64,000 bases of DNA from Chryseobacterium kimseyorum (GTDB lineage Bacteria; Bacteroidota; Bacteroidia; Flavobacteriales; Weeksellaceae): the NCBI RefSeq assembly GCF_025971945.1, contig NZ_JAPDHW010000003.1:62001-126000 (forward strand), read 5' to 3'. Each line of letters starts with the position of its first letter. Positions within the stretch are counted from its first letter, which is position 1. The position numbers were made by a program, and so were the translations under genes. Of this stretch, positions 54,138 through 63,430 are shown one piece after another. The notes beneath the pieces are model-generated. The model ran no database searches. It had not been told where the DNA came from and saw only the letters and a program-made list of their open reading frames with translations.

Positions 54138-54941
54138 ATGATTAAAAATTTATCAACTAGGTTTTTTTTAGGCTTATCAATCGCAGGGTGTATTTCAATC
54201 TCTGGACAGTGTACTCCAGTCAGTGAGTTTTCAGAAAATTTCGACACGTTGTCGTGTTGTAATATGGGCGTTGTTCCAACATGTTGGAACAGTATTGTTA
54301 CTCTAGGCGGTAATCAGATTATCTCCTCTACAACTCCTGCATCTGGAGTAAGTAACGTGTATCAAAACGGTTATCAAAAAGTTTCAATTGTTATTCTGCC
54401 GCCGCTCAACAATGTTAATGCAGGAACGCATCATTTCAGATTCAAGGCGAGAGCCAATTCCGGGCCGGGACTTTTAGAATTCGGATATATGACCGACATC
54501 AGTGATATGGCTACTTTTGTCGTGTTGCAACCAATAACAATTACTAACAGTACGTATGACAGCACAGCAGAAAGAACTTTAGATGTTCCTACAACCATTC
54601 CTGCAAACGCAAGATTGGCCATAAGAAACCCGGGAACAACCTGGGCAGGGCATTACTGGGATGATGCTGTCTGGGAATCAAAGTCAATACTGGGAACAGA
54701 TGAAAGTAACAAAAGAAAAGAATTCAAGATTTATCCAAATCCTTTTAAAGATGTCATTCATATTTCAGGTATAAAAAATGCAGAACGATTAAATGTAAGC
54801 GATGTTTCAGGGCGAATTCTGAAAACTCTTGTAAAACCTACGTCGGAAGTAAATTTAAACGATTTGAAATCCGGCGTCTACATGATGACAATTGAAGCTA
54901 AAGACGGGAAAGTGCAGGCATTAAAAGTTATTAAGGAGTAA
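54138..54941 (+). CDS. T9SS-sorted secreted protein with jelly-roll-type domain
   Basis: 267 residues; signal peptide cleaved near GQCTP. Residues 25-180 resemble a carbohydrate-binding or MAM-like beta-sandwich (FSENFDTL, HHFRFKARANSG, ARLAIRNPG, HYWDDAVWES), with four Cys near the N-terminus that may form disulfides. The last 75 residues are a type A T9SS sorting signal: KIYPNPFKDVIHI and SGVYMMTIEA. Function unknown. Confidence 0.8.
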   Translation: MIKNLSTRFFLGLSIAGCISISGQCTPVSEFSENFDTLSCCNMGVVPTCWNSIVTLGGNQIISSTTPASGVSNVYQNGYQKVSIVILPPLNNVNAGTHHFRFKARANSGPGLLEFGYMTDISDMATFVVLQPITITNSTYDSTAERTLDVPTTIPANARLAIRNPGTTWAGHYWDDAVWESKSILGTDESNKRKEFKIYPNPFKDVIHISGIKNAERLNVSDVSGRILKTLVKPTSEVNLNDLKSGVYMMTIEAKDGKVQALKVIKE

Positions 54942-54962
54942 ATAATCATTAGCAAATCGATA

Positions 54963-54996
54963 AAAAAAGATCAATACAGCTGTATTGATCTTTTTT
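54963..54996. terminator. Perfect bidirectional terminator
   Basis: AAAAAAGATCAATACAG and its perfect complement are directly adjacent (effective loop 4 nt); A-run and T-run serve both convergent genes. Confidence 0.9.
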
Positions 54997-55017
54997 ATTT
55001 TAAATCTGGAGAGATTT

Positions 55018-55545
55018 TTATTTTTTCATTCCCGGAGGATAGTTTGCCATAATTTCGGCTACAATCTGAGGGATCTGTTTTTGTTTAGCTTGTGGTCTGT
55101 CCACAGAAATTCCGCTTCCGATACCCTGCCAAACTAACTTGTTTGTTTTAGAATCAATTAGATCGACAATGATTGCTCCTTCGTTATAGTTGCTAGACCA
55201 CGTTCTGTTCATGCCGATTCCCCAGCCAAAACCGCCGCCCCATCCCCACATTCCGCCAGGATTAGAGGTAGTGATATCTGTTACTTTCTTATGGTTAGCT
55301 TTCACATTCACGATCAAATCTGGGTTTTCGCCAGACTGTAAGCCTTTTGACTGCAACTGTCTTGATAATTCGTTTAATACTCTGTCTTTATCAATGTCAT
55401 TCAGTTTCAAATCATCTATTCTTATTTTATATGTTTTATAAGAAGTGAAGTTCGCCGTTTCTGCATAATCTGACCTAACTTTAAAGGGACTGCAGGAAGA
55501 TAAACCTAAAGTTGCTGCCAGCAAAATAAAAATATATTTCTTCAT
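55018..55545 (-). CDS. DUF4136-family lipoprotein
   Basis: 175 residues; lipoprotein signal ending GLSSC. A strand pattern YKTYKIRIDDL and INVKANHKKVTDI matches the DUF4136 fold, with a glycine/tryptophan-rich loop (GGMWGWGGGFGWG). Outer-membrane lipoprotein of unknown function. It lies 1 nt after the DUF5522 gene, so the two are likely co-transcribed. Confidence 0.85.
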   Translation of the reverse strand: MKKYIFILLAATLGLSSCSPFKVRSDYAETANFTSYKTYKIRIDDLKLNDIDKDRVLNELSRQLQSKGLQSGENPDLIVNVKANHKKVTDITTSNPGGMWGWGGGFGWGIGMNRTWSSNYNEGAIIVDLIDSKTNKLVWQGIGSGISVDRPQAKQKQIPQIVAEIMANYPPGMKK

Positions 55546-55546
55546 T

Positions 55547-55732
<186 letters not shown>

Positions 55733-55760
55733 TTAAATCAAAACTTTTATATTTGTTATT

Positions 55761-56090
55761 ATGATAATTGTGTGCCAAAATCTCCTCAAAAATACAAAAA
55801 TAAACGGCATTACGCTTTATCCTTTTATTTTCATCAAAAATCCTGAAGATAAGAATAATAGCGTGCTCATTAACCACGAAAAAATTCATCTGAAGCAACA
55901 GTTGGAGTTGTTGATTATCTTTTTTTACCTCGCATATGTAATAGAATATTATTATCATTTAATAAAATTAAAAAATGGTCATCAAGCCTATCTCGCAATC
56001 TCCTTTGAAAGAGAAGCTTTTGCCCATGAACTTGATTTAGAATACCTGAAAAAAAGAAAGATGTGGGGTTTTTGGAAGTATTTAAAATAA
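55761..56090 (+). CDS. Small membrane protein with HExxH motif
   Basis: 109 residues. A HEKIH sequence (HExxH, about residue 40) lies beside a strongly hydrophobic helix (LLIIFFYLAYVIEYYYHL), and FEREAFAHELD follows 30 residues on, where the third zinc ligand of a gluzincin would be. The arrangement is like a minimal M48/M56-type metallopeptidase domain, but the protein is far shorter than those families. The true start could be internal. No function assigned. Confidence 0.65.
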   Translation: MIIVCQNLLKNTKINGITLYPFIFIKNPEDKNNSVLINHEKIHLKQQLELLIIFFYLAYVIEYYYHLIKLKNGHQAYLAISFEREAFAHELDLEYLKKRKMWGFWKYLK

Positions 56091-56162
56091 TTTATTCTTA
56101 AAATTCTTATTATTTGTTTCCAGCTGAATGGGTTTAAAAATAAATTCAGGAAATTTGCACTA

Positions 56163-57065
56163 ATGAAAATTCCAGAAATTCATATTCCGATTGTAGAAAT
56201 TCCAATAAAAAGAAATGTAAAACTTTTTATCAAAAGAGAAGATCTTATTCATCCCGAAATCTCCGGGAATAAATACTGGAAACTTTTTTTTAATATCAAT
56301 AATTATCTTAAAAGCAGACCAGAAAAACCTTTAATTATTACATTTGGCGGGGCTTACTCTAATCATATTTCCGCAGTTTCTGCACTTGGGAAATTATCTG
56401 ATATTCAGACTTTGGGAATTATCAGAGGTGAAGAACTTGAAAAGAAGTGGAGTGAAAATGCAACATTGGTTTTCGCTAAAAATAACGGGATGAATCTGAA
56501 GTTCGTCACGCGTGAAGAATATCGTCACAAAGAAAAGCTGACCCAGTTTCTGCAACAGGAATTTCCTGATTCTTTGATCATTCCGGAAGGCGGAACAAAT
56601 GAAAATGCCATTCAGGGGATCAAAATGATGCTGAATAACGATACAAAAGATTTTGATTATCTTTGCTCCGCAGTTGGAACCGGAGGTACAGTTGCTGGGA
56701 TTTCAGAGTTTTGTGAAGAAAATCAGAAAGTTATAGGTTTTAAAGTCGTTGACGATAATTCTTTACTCAACAGGATTTCAGAATTAACCTCAAAAAGAAA
56801 TTTTCATCTAACTGATGCTGCTTTTGGAGGTTACGGGAAAATAAATGATGTCAACGTTCGTTTTATTAATGATTTTAAAGCGAAATATAATATTCCTCTG
56901 GAGCCGATTTACACTGGGAAAATGATGCAGAAGGTTTTTGAGATGATCGATGAAAATTATTTTCCTGAGGGAAGTAAAATTCTCTGTTTTCATACAGGGG
57001 GACTGCAGGGAATTAATGGCGCCAATATTTTACTTGACAAACAGAAAAGGCAGTTAATTATCTGA
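56163..57065 (+). CDS. ACC deaminase / D-cysteine desulfhydrase-like PLP enzyme
   Basis: 300 residues. The PLP lysine is in SGNKYWK, with FGGAYSNHI and the phosphate-binding loop GTGGTVAG. This fold-type II family contains ACC deaminase and D-cysteine desulfhydrase; most Bacteroidota members are of unresolved substrate. Stand-alone gene. Confidence 0.88.
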   Translation: MKIPEIHIPIVEIPIKRNVKLFIKREDLIHPEISGNKYWKLFFNINNYLKSRPEKPLIITFGGAYSNHISAVSALGKLSDIQTLGIIRGEELEKKWSENATLVFAKNNGMNLKFVTREEYRHKEKLTQFLQQEFPDSLIIPEGGTNENAIQGIKMMLNNDTKDFDYLCSAVGTGGTVAGISEFCEENQKVIGFKVVDDNSLLNRISELTSKRNFHLTDAAFGGYGKINDVNVRFINDFKAKYNIPLEPIYTGKMMQKVFEMIDENYFPEGSKILCFHTGGLQGINGANILLDKQKRQLII

Positions 57066-57207
57066 TCTATTTATATGGATATAAAGAATCATCAGATGAC
57101 ATCAGCAATATTTTAAAAGTTATATTTTTATTTATAGACAATAGGATTATTAATTAATACACTAATCTTATTCACATTTTTTATCATTTTATAAAATCAA
57201 AAAAAAC

Positions 57208-58260
57208 ATGAAAAGACTATTCTTACTCGTTAGCCTTTTAGTTTTATCAAAATTCTCAGCTCAGACCTGGGCTACTGAAGATCAATACATCCAGAAATTT
57301 GCACAGTATGCAGTTGAAGAAATGGAAAAGTACAAGATTCCGGCTTCGATTACGCTTGCGCAGGGACTTTTGGAAACCGGTGGCGGGCAGAGTCGTTTGG
57401 CGCAGGAAGGAAAAAATCATTTCGGAATAAAATGTAAGGAAGACTGGACGGGAAAAACTATGAAGCACACTGATGATGCTCCCAATGAGTGTTTTCGTGT
57501 ATATGATGATCCCAAACAGTCTTATGAAGATCACTCGATATTTTTAGCGACCAGAAAATACTACACCAATCTTTTTAATCTGGATATGAAAGATTATAAG
57601 GCCTGGGCTCATGGTCTTAAAAAAGCCGGTTATGCAACCAATCCACGTTATGCTTCCATTCTGATTGGTAAAATTGAAAGATATAAATTATACGAATTTG
57701 ATGAGGTTAACTCTAAAGAAGTTCTTTACGCAGTTCTGAAAAAATATCCGGATCTGAAAGATGACCGCTCATTTATGGCTCAATTAGAACCAGCCAAGAA
57801 AAAGAAAGCTGAGCCGGTAACGGTGAAAGTTCCTTACAAAGCTACCTCTTATGCTCAGCAGCAAAAAAGAGTGGAGAGAATAAAATCTAAAGCAGAAGTT
57901 CTGAACTCTATTTTAATTAAAAGTCATCCGAATGGTGGTTTAAAATATGTTGTAATTCCAGAAGATACCAACGTTCAGTTTATCGCCAATAAATTCAAAA
58001 TAAGTGACAGCAAACTGACCAAGTGGAATGATCTGCAGTCTGATATTCTTAGAAAAGATGATATTGTTTTCCTGGAAGCAAAAAATTCTGAAGGAAATAC
58101 GCCGACTTACAAAGCCGAATTTGGTGAAGATATGCATGACATCGCTCAGAAATTCGGAGTAAAACTCAATAAGTTATACGCAAAAAACAGAATGGATGAA
58201 GGGCAAAAGCCAGCTGCAGGACAGCTCATCTATCTGATCGACAAAAAACCAAGAAACTAA
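57208..58260 (+). CDS. Secreted glucosaminidase with LysM-like tail
   Basis: 350 residues with a signal peptide cleaved near KFSAQ. The GH73-like N-acetylglucosaminidase domain covers about 20-165, with the catalytic Glu in QGLLETGGGQSRLA and the YATNPRYAS strand. A Lys-rich linker leads to two LysM-like units (YVVIPEDTNVQFIANKF and MHDIAQKFGVKLNKLY) that bind peptidoglycan. Cell-wall remodelling is expected. It lies upstream of hemL, separated by an 84-nt spacer of GTTAG-like short repeats. Confidence 0.92.
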   Translation: MKRLFLLVSLLVLSKFSAQTWATEDQYIQKFAQYAVEEMEKYKIPASITLAQGLLETGGGQSRLAQEGKNHFGIKCKEDWTGKTMKHTDDAPNECFRVYDDPKQSYEDHSIFLATRKYYTNLFNLDMKDYKAWAHGLKKAGYATNPRYASILIGKIERYKLYEFDEVNSKEVLYAVLKKYPDLKDDRSFMAQLEPAKKKKAEPVTVKVPYKATSYAQQQKRVERIKSKAEVLNSILIKSHPNGGLKYVVIPEDTNVQFIANKFKISDSKLTKWNDLQSDILRKDDIVFLEAKNSEGNTPTYKAEFGEDMHDIAQKFGVKLNKLYAKNRMDEGQKPAAGQLIYLIDKKPRN

Positions 58261-58344
58261 AATTGGCTGTTAGGTTTTAGTTGAGAATCCTGCCTTTCCA
58301 AGAATGATCAGCAAAAAACTGTCAGCCATCAACTATTTACGATA

Positions 58345-59628
58345 ATGAAATACCAAAGAAGTTCAGCTTTATTTGAAGAAGCTTACAAATATATTCCGGG
58401 AGGAGTAAATTCTCCTGTGCGTGCATTTAAGTCTGTAGGCGGAGTGCCCGTATTTATGAAATCTGCAAAAGGAGCATATCTAACAGATGCTGATGACAAT
58501 ACCTACATCGACTACATCAATTCTTGGGGACCGGCAATTTTAGGTCACACGCATCCTGAGGTTTTAGAAGAATTAAAAATTCAGGCTGAGAAAGGTTTTT
58601 CTTTTGGTGCACCTACAGAGTTGGAAACTGAAATTGCAAAATTCATCACAGAAAACGTTCCGAATATTGATCAGATCAGAATGGTTTCTTCAGGAACGGA
58701 AGCCTGTATGAGTGCTGTAAGATTGGCAAGAGGTTTTACAGGAAGAGACAAGATTGTGAAGTTTGAAGGCTGTTACCATGGTCACTCAGATTCTTTTTTA
58801 ATTAAAGCGGGAAGTGGTGCGGCTACTTTTGGAAATCCGAATTCTCCGGGTGTTACAGCAGGAACCGCAAAAGATACTTTGCTGGCAAGGTATAATGATT
58901 TTGAGCAGGTTCAGGATTTGTTCAGACACAACCAGGGTGAAATTGCAGCCGTTATTATTGAGCCGGTTGCCGGAAATATGGGGTGTGTGTTACCTGAAAA
59001 TAATTTCCTGCAGAATTTAAGAAAAATCTGTGATGAGAACGGAGCTCTGTTGATTTTCGATGAAGTGATGACAGGTTTCAGACTGGCGTTTGGTGGTGCA
59101 CAGGAATTGTACAGTGTAAAAGCTGATTTGGTAACCTATGGAAAAGTAATTGGCGGAGGTTTGCCAGTGGGTGCTTTTGCCGGAAGAAACGAAATTATGG
59201 ACTGTCTTGCTCCGAAAGGCGCAGTGTATCAGGCAGGTACTCTTAGTGGAAATCCTTTGGCTATGAGAGCTGGCTTGAAAACTCTGCAACTTATTAAGTA
59301 TGATGAGAATTTCTTCAGCAATCTGAATAAAACAACCGAAACTTTGGATTTTGAAATCGGAAAGATTTTAAACGAAAAAGGAATTGCTCATAAAATCAAC
59401 AGAAAAGGCTCGATGATGTCTGTATTCTTCCATATCAACAGAGTTTCTAATTTTGATGAGGCGCAGCAGGCAAATCATTCACTCTTTAATAACTTCTTCC
59501 ATCAAATGCTCACCAACGGAATTTATCTTCCGCCAAGTGGTTATGAAACCTATTTTATTAGTGATGCTATTAAAGAAAGAGAAATTGATATGACTTTGGA
59601 AGCCGTAAGAAATTTTGATTATTCTTAA
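58345..59628 (+). CDS. hemL: Glutamate-1-semialdehyde 2,1-aminomutase
   Basis: 427 residues. PLP enzyme of the C5 tetrapyrrole pathway making 5-aminolevulinate from glutamate-1-semialdehyde. The PLP lysine is in [36 protein letters not shown] and DEVMTGFR are typical. The pathway feeds heme, the substrate of the heme oxygenase at 24.2 kb. Confidence 0.96.
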   Translation: MKYQRSSALFEEAYKYIPGGVNSPVRAFKSVGGVPVFMKSAKGAYLTDADDNTYIDYINSWGPAILGHTHPEVLEELKIQAEKGFSFGAPTELETEIAKFITENVPNIDQIRMVSSGTEACMSAVRLARGFTGRDKIVKFEGCYHGHSDSFLIKAGSGAATFGNPNSPGVTAGTAKDTLLARYNDFEQVQDLFRHNQGEIAAVIIEPVAGNMGCVLPENNFLQNLRKICDENGALLIFDEVMTGFRLAFGGAQELYSVKADLVTYGKVIGGGLPVGAFAGRNEIMDCLAPKGAVYQAGTLSGNPLAMRAGLKTLQLIKYDENFFSNLNKTTETLDFEIGKILNEKGIAHKINRKGSMMSVFFHINRVSNFDEAQQANHSLFNNFFHQMLTNGIYLPPSGYETYFISDAIKEREIDMTLEAVRNFDYS

Positions 59629-60059
59629 AGCAAAGTAGGTGTAGATATATACTACTATTCCTAAAATTAATAGTGTTTATTGTATTGCCGTTACTTAAAA
59701 ATGTATTTGAAAATAATAGTCTTCAATGCAAGATGTATCTGAAGTTTTTAATTAAGGTCAGGTAAACCATATGACTGCGTGGAATTTTCATTTGATCAAT
59801 TTTCAAAAATGCATTTTCTAAAACTAAGACAGACAGATAAGTTTAAAAGATGAAGTGTAAGCTTCATCTTTTTTGTTTTAATATGTTCATGACAATGTTA
59901 TTTCATACATAGTTAAATTTTTATTTTAACATGGTTTCTAGATAAAAGCTTCAGTTTTGATAAATTTTTGGCAAATATTTTGATAATGTTTAAAGATTAA
60001 TTCAAACAGTATAGAAAACTAATAATTGCAATATATTAACAATTTTAATTTTTATCGTG
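59629..60059. other. Intergenic region between hemL and tonB
   Basis: 431 nt with no credible frame. A strong intrinsic terminator at 59845-59876 lies 217 nt beyond hemL, so either hemL has a long 3' UTR or a small RNA is encoded before it. The right part is AT-rich leader of the tonB-like gene. Confidence 0.5.
59845..59876 (+). terminator. Intrinsic terminator
   Basis: AAAAGATGAAG / CTTCATCTTTT with a 6-nt loop and following Ts. Confidence 0.85.
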
Positions 60060-60896
60060 ATGAAACACCTACAAACCAACCAGGATTTCCGATTTAATGA
60101 AATCCTTTTCGAAGGCCGCAACAAACAATATGGTGCCTACGTTTTAAGAAATGAATCAGACAGAATTCTAACCAAAGCACTCTTCGTGGGTGTAAGTTTA
60201 TTGGCTGCAATTTCGATGACTCCAATGCTGATTTCAGCGTTTAAAACGACCGATGTGGTTACTCCGCCCGAGGGTGTCATTATCGAGATGGTAGATCCTG
60301 TTGATCCCTATGTGGAAGTAACTCCGCCGGTAAAGGTTATTCCACAAACTGACGTACCTGACGTGAAAACATACGATGCGCGGATTCCTGAACCTACCAG
60401 AAATGCAGTTGAGCCTGCAGTAATTGACAGAACGGGCGCTATCGCGGGTACACAAAATCACGATGGTGAAATTATTGATAAGCCAACGTACATTCCTGTA
60501 AATCCTAATATTGGACCTGGAACTGTTGCGCCTCCAACAATTAATCCTCCAGCACTGCCTCAGGGTCCGGATAATTCTGTTAGAACTCCGGGAGAATTAA
60601 GCGTTTCTGCAAATTTCGAAGGAGGAATCGAATCTTTCAGAAATAAGGTGATGAGCAAATTTGACGGTTCCGGTTTTTCTTCAGATGACGTGATGAAAAC
60701 TACTGTGACTTTTATCGTTGAAAAAGATGGTACAATCTCAGGAATAAAAGCGGAAGGGCGAGATTCAGATTTTAACGCAGAAGCACTGAGAACGATTAAA
60801 GCCGTAAAAGGAAAGTGGATTCCAGGTAAAAATAAAAATGGTGATGCCGTAAGAAGTTATTTCAAATTTCCAATTTCAATGAAGTTCGATAATTAA
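60060..60896 (+). CDS. TonB-type energy transducer
   Basis: 278 residues from ATG 60060 (GTG at 60057 is alternative). A cytoplasmic N-terminus with FNEILFEGRNKQYGAYVLR, one membrane helix (about 41-60), a proline-rich periplasmic linker (VDPYVEVTPPVKVIP and similar), and a TonB C-terminal domain FIVEKDGTISGIKAEG...WIPGKNKNGD. It links proton motive force to TonB-dependent receptors such as the SusC and BtuB genes in this window. A different gene set would be needed to tell which receptors it serves. Confidence 0.9.
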   Translation: MKHLQTNQDFRFNEILFEGRNKQYGAYVLRNESDRILTKALFVGVSLLAAISMTPMLISAFKTTDVVTPPEGVIIEMVDPVDPYVEVTPPVKVIPQTDVPDVKTYDARIPEPTRNAVEPAVIDRTGAIAGTQNHDGEIIDKPTYIPVNPNIGPGTVAPPTINPPALPQGPDNSVRTPGELSVSANFEGGIESFRNKVMSKFDGSGFSSDDVMKTTVTFIVEKDGTISGIKAEGRDSDFNAEALRTIKAVKGKWIPGKNKNGDAVRSYFKFPISMKFDN

Positions 60897-60922
60897 ATAT
60901 ATTCAAATTCAAATCTTGACAC

Positions 60923-60960
60923 TTATCCACAAAATACTATTTTTTGTGGATAATTTTTTT
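60923..60960 (+). terminator. Intrinsic terminator of tonB, with two DnaA-box matches
   Basis: TTATCCACAAAA and TTTTGTGGATAA form a 12-bp stem with a 7-nt loop and eight Ts. Each arm contains a perfect DnaA box, TTATCCACA at 60923-60931 and its complement at 60945-60953. Confidence 0.7.
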
Positions 60961-61016
60961 AATGTCTAAAATCCTTATTAACAATATTTTAACTCAACTT
61001 TCGTTTTACCCATTCC

Positions 61017-61045
61017 TTGAAAGCAGAGAAAAAAGTGTATTTTTG
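61017..61045 (+). promoter_or_regulatory. Promoter of parAB operon
   Basis: TTG at 61017-61019, 18 nt, TATTTTTG at 61038-61045; ATG of parA 19 nt on. Confidence 0.75.
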
Positions 61046-61063
61046 AAACTTAAAGTTCAAGCA

Positions 61064-61837
61064 ATGGCAAAAATCATAGGTATCGCTAATCAAAAAGGGG
61101 GAGTGGGAAAAACTACAACCGCTGTAAACTTAGCCGCAGCATTAGGGGTATTAGAGAAAAAAATACTTATCATAGACGCAGATCCGCAGGCTAATGCGAC
61201 ATCTGGTCTTGGAGTTGAAGAAGTGCAGTATTCTACCTACAACTTGTTGGAACACAGTGTTGAAACAAGAACCTGTATTCAGAAAACAACAACACCAAAC
61301 TTAGATATTGTGCCTTCTCACATTGATTTGGTAGCCGCCGAGATTGAATTGGTAGACAAAGTAAATCGTGAGTACATGCTAAAAAAAGCATTGGAAAGTG
61401 TAAGAGATGATTACGATTATATTATCATTGACTGTGCACCGAGCTTAGGTTTGATTACCGTGAATGCACTTACTGCAGCCGATTCTGTAATTATTCCCAT
61501 TCAATGCGAGTATTTTGCCTTGGAAGGTTTGGGAAAACTTTTGAATACCATCAAAAATGTTCAGAAAATTCACAACAAAGATTTAGATATCGAAGGTTTA
61601 CTGTTAACGATGTACGACAGCAGATTGAGATTGTCTAATCAGGTAGTGGAAGAAGTAAACGCTCATTTCCCGGAAATGGTTTTTGAAACGATTATCAGCA
61701 GAAACGTAAGATTAAGTGAGGCGCCAAGTTTTGGTGAAAGTATCTTAAACTACGATGCCGAGAGTAAAGGAGCAATTCAATATCTTCAGTTAGCTGAAGA
61801 AGTGCTGTTGAAAAACGAAAATTTAGTAAAAAATTAA
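61064..61837 (+). CDS. parA: Chromosome-partitioning ATPase ParA
   Basis: 257 residues from MAKIIGIANQ; the longer frame to 60944 overlaps the terminator and promoter. Deviant Walker A KGGVGKTTT at the N-terminus, DADPQANAT and the later IDCAPSLG. ParA binds DNA non-specifically and works with ParB at parS sites. The gene order parA-parB-DUF5683-dapB is common in flavobacteria. No signature of a plasmid copy. Confidence 0.95.
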   Translation: MAKIIGIANQKGGVGKTTTAVNLAAALGVLEKKILIIDADPQANATSGLGVEEVQYSTYNLLEHSVETRTCIQKTTTPNLDIVPSHIDLVAAEIELVDKVNREYMLKKALESVRDDYDYIIIDCAPSLGLITVNALTAADSVIIPIQCEYFALEGLGKLLNTIKNVQKIHNKDLDIEGLLLTMYDSRLRLSNQVVEEVNAHFPEMVFETIISRNVRLSEAPSFGESILNYDAESKGAIQYLQLAEEVLLKNENLVKN

Positions 61838-61868
61838 AAAAAGTTAAAAGCGAAAAGCCAATAGCTGT

Positions 61869-62768
61869 ATGCATGATATGAGAGATAAAAAAAGAGCGAT
61901 GGGACGTGGTTTGGGTGCTATTTTGAGCGCTGAGTCAAAAGCTACGGTAAATTCTGCAACTGATGAGGGAGCAGAAAATTTTGTGGGAAATATCATGGAA
62001 GTTTCTATTGACGATATTTATCCCAATCCCACTCAGCCACGAACTTATTTTGATGAAAAAGCATTAAATGAACTTGCACAGTCGATTAAAAATCTTGGGG
62101 TAATACAGCCTATTACTTTAAGAAAAGATGGTGAAAAGTTTGAAATTATATCTGGGGAAAGACGTTTCAGAGCGAGTAAAATTGCCGGTTTAACGTCAGT
62201 TCCTGCTTACATCCGTTTGGTAAATGATCAGGAATTGCTGGAGATGGCTCTTGTTGAAAATATTCAGCGTGAGGATCTAGATTCTATAGAAATTGCACTG
62301 ACCTACCAAAGGTTGATGGAAGAGATAGGAATGACTCAGGAAAATTTAAGCCAAAGAGTAGGAAAAGACAGAAGTACCATTACCAACTCGATCAGATTGT
62401 TAAGACTAAATCCGGATATTCAAAACGCTATCAGAAGCGGTGAAATTTCTGCGGGACACGGCCGAGCAATTATCAGTCTTGAAAATGAAGAACATCAGCA
62501 GGCTTTGTTTGAATTGATCATAAAAGAAAAACTGAATGTCCGCCAGACAGAGCAGGCAGCAATTGCATTTAAAAATCCAAAATCTCCTGCCGCTAAAAAA
62601 GCAAAAGTTGAACTTTCTAATAATTATAAAAGAGCGCAGAAAACAATTGCCGATATTCTTGATGTAAAAGTTGAAATAAAGACAATTGGAACCGGCAAAA
62701 AAGGTAAGATTGTTTTAGATTTCAAAAATGAAGATGAGCTAGAATATATTTTATCTCATATTAAATAA
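61869..62768 (+). CDS. parB: Chromosome-partitioning protein ParB
   Basis: 299 residues (start possibly 61878). The N-terminal basic motif GRGLGAIL (ParA-interacting), CTP-binding ISGERRFRAS, a helix-turn-helix in EENLSQRVGKDRSTITNSIRL (residues about 155-175) and a C-terminal dimerisation region. It binds parS sites and loads SMC; parA lies 31 nt upstream. Confidence 0.95.
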   Translation: MHDMRDKKRAMGRGLGAILSAESKATVNSATDEGAENFVGNIMEVSIDDIYPNPTQPRTYFDEKALNELAQSIKNLGVIQPITLRKDGEKFEIISGERRFRASKIAGLTSVPAYIRLVNDQELLEMALVENIQREDLDSIEIALTYQRLMEEIGMTQENLSQRVGKDRSTITNSIRLLRLNPDIQNAIRSGEISAGHGRAIISLENEEHQQALFELIIKEKLNVRQTEQAAIAFKNPKSPAAKKAKVELSNNYKRAQKTIADILDVKVEIKTIGTGKKGKIVLDFKNEDELEYILSHIK

Positions 62769-63404
62769 ATGAAAAAAATCTTTTTTACATTTTTCATATT
62801 CATATCTGCGATTGCCTTTTCGCAGGTGATTCCAAATGACTCTGTAAAGGTGGAAACGGTAGCGAGCGACAGTGCAATCCTGAAGAAGATTCCTGAAACA
62901 TCGATCGTAGAAACGATTGAAAAAGCAAACGCACCCGCTAAAGTTGTTGTGACCAAATTAAATCCTACAAAAGCAGGTCTTTATTCTGCTGTACTGCCCG
63001 GTTTAGGACAGTTTTATAACAAAAAATACTGGAAAATTCCTGTTGTTTGGGGAGCGGTAGGAGCAGGAGTTGGAATTGCGGTGTGGAATCAGAATCAGTA
63101 TAAAAAATACAGAGAATACTACATTGCGAAACTCAATGGAACTCCTAATGAGTTTGTGGATCAAAGACCTTATTTAGATAAGATTGCCTTGGGGAATGCT
63201 CAGGACAGATCTAAAAGACAGAGAGATTATGCCATTGCAGTTACCGGACTTATTTATATTTTAAATATTGTAGATGCTGTTGTAGATGCGCATTTGTATG
63301 AAGGTCGTAAGGATCCTGATTTGACATTTGCACCAGCGGTAATCTATGATGACTTCGGAAGCAATCCTCCAAAAACGGGATTGAGTTTAAGTTTCAAATT
63401 TTAA
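62769..63404 (+). CDS. DUF5683-family membrane protein
   Basis: 211 residues with an N-terminal signal peptide (cleaved near AFSQ). The DUF5683 part has LYSAVLPGLGQFYNKKYWKIP, a helix (VVWGAVGAGVGIAVW), YREYYIAKLNG and a second helix VTGLIYILNIVDAVVDAH. It sits directly after parB (next base), in the conserved parAB-DUF5683-dapB order. Function unknown. Confidence 0.88.
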   Translation: MKKIFFTFFIFISAIAFSQVIPNDSVKVETVASDSAILKKIPETSIVETIEKANAPAKVVVTKLNPTKAGLYSAVLPGLGQFYNKKYWKIPVVWGAVGAGVGIAVWNQNQYKKYREYYIAKLNGTPNEFVDQRPYLDKIALGNAQDRSKRQRDYAIAVTGLIYILNIVDAVVDAHLYEGRKDPDLTFAPAVIYDDFGSNPPKTGLSLSFKF

Positions 63405-63430
63405 TTTTTTGATAATAATACATAGCTAAT

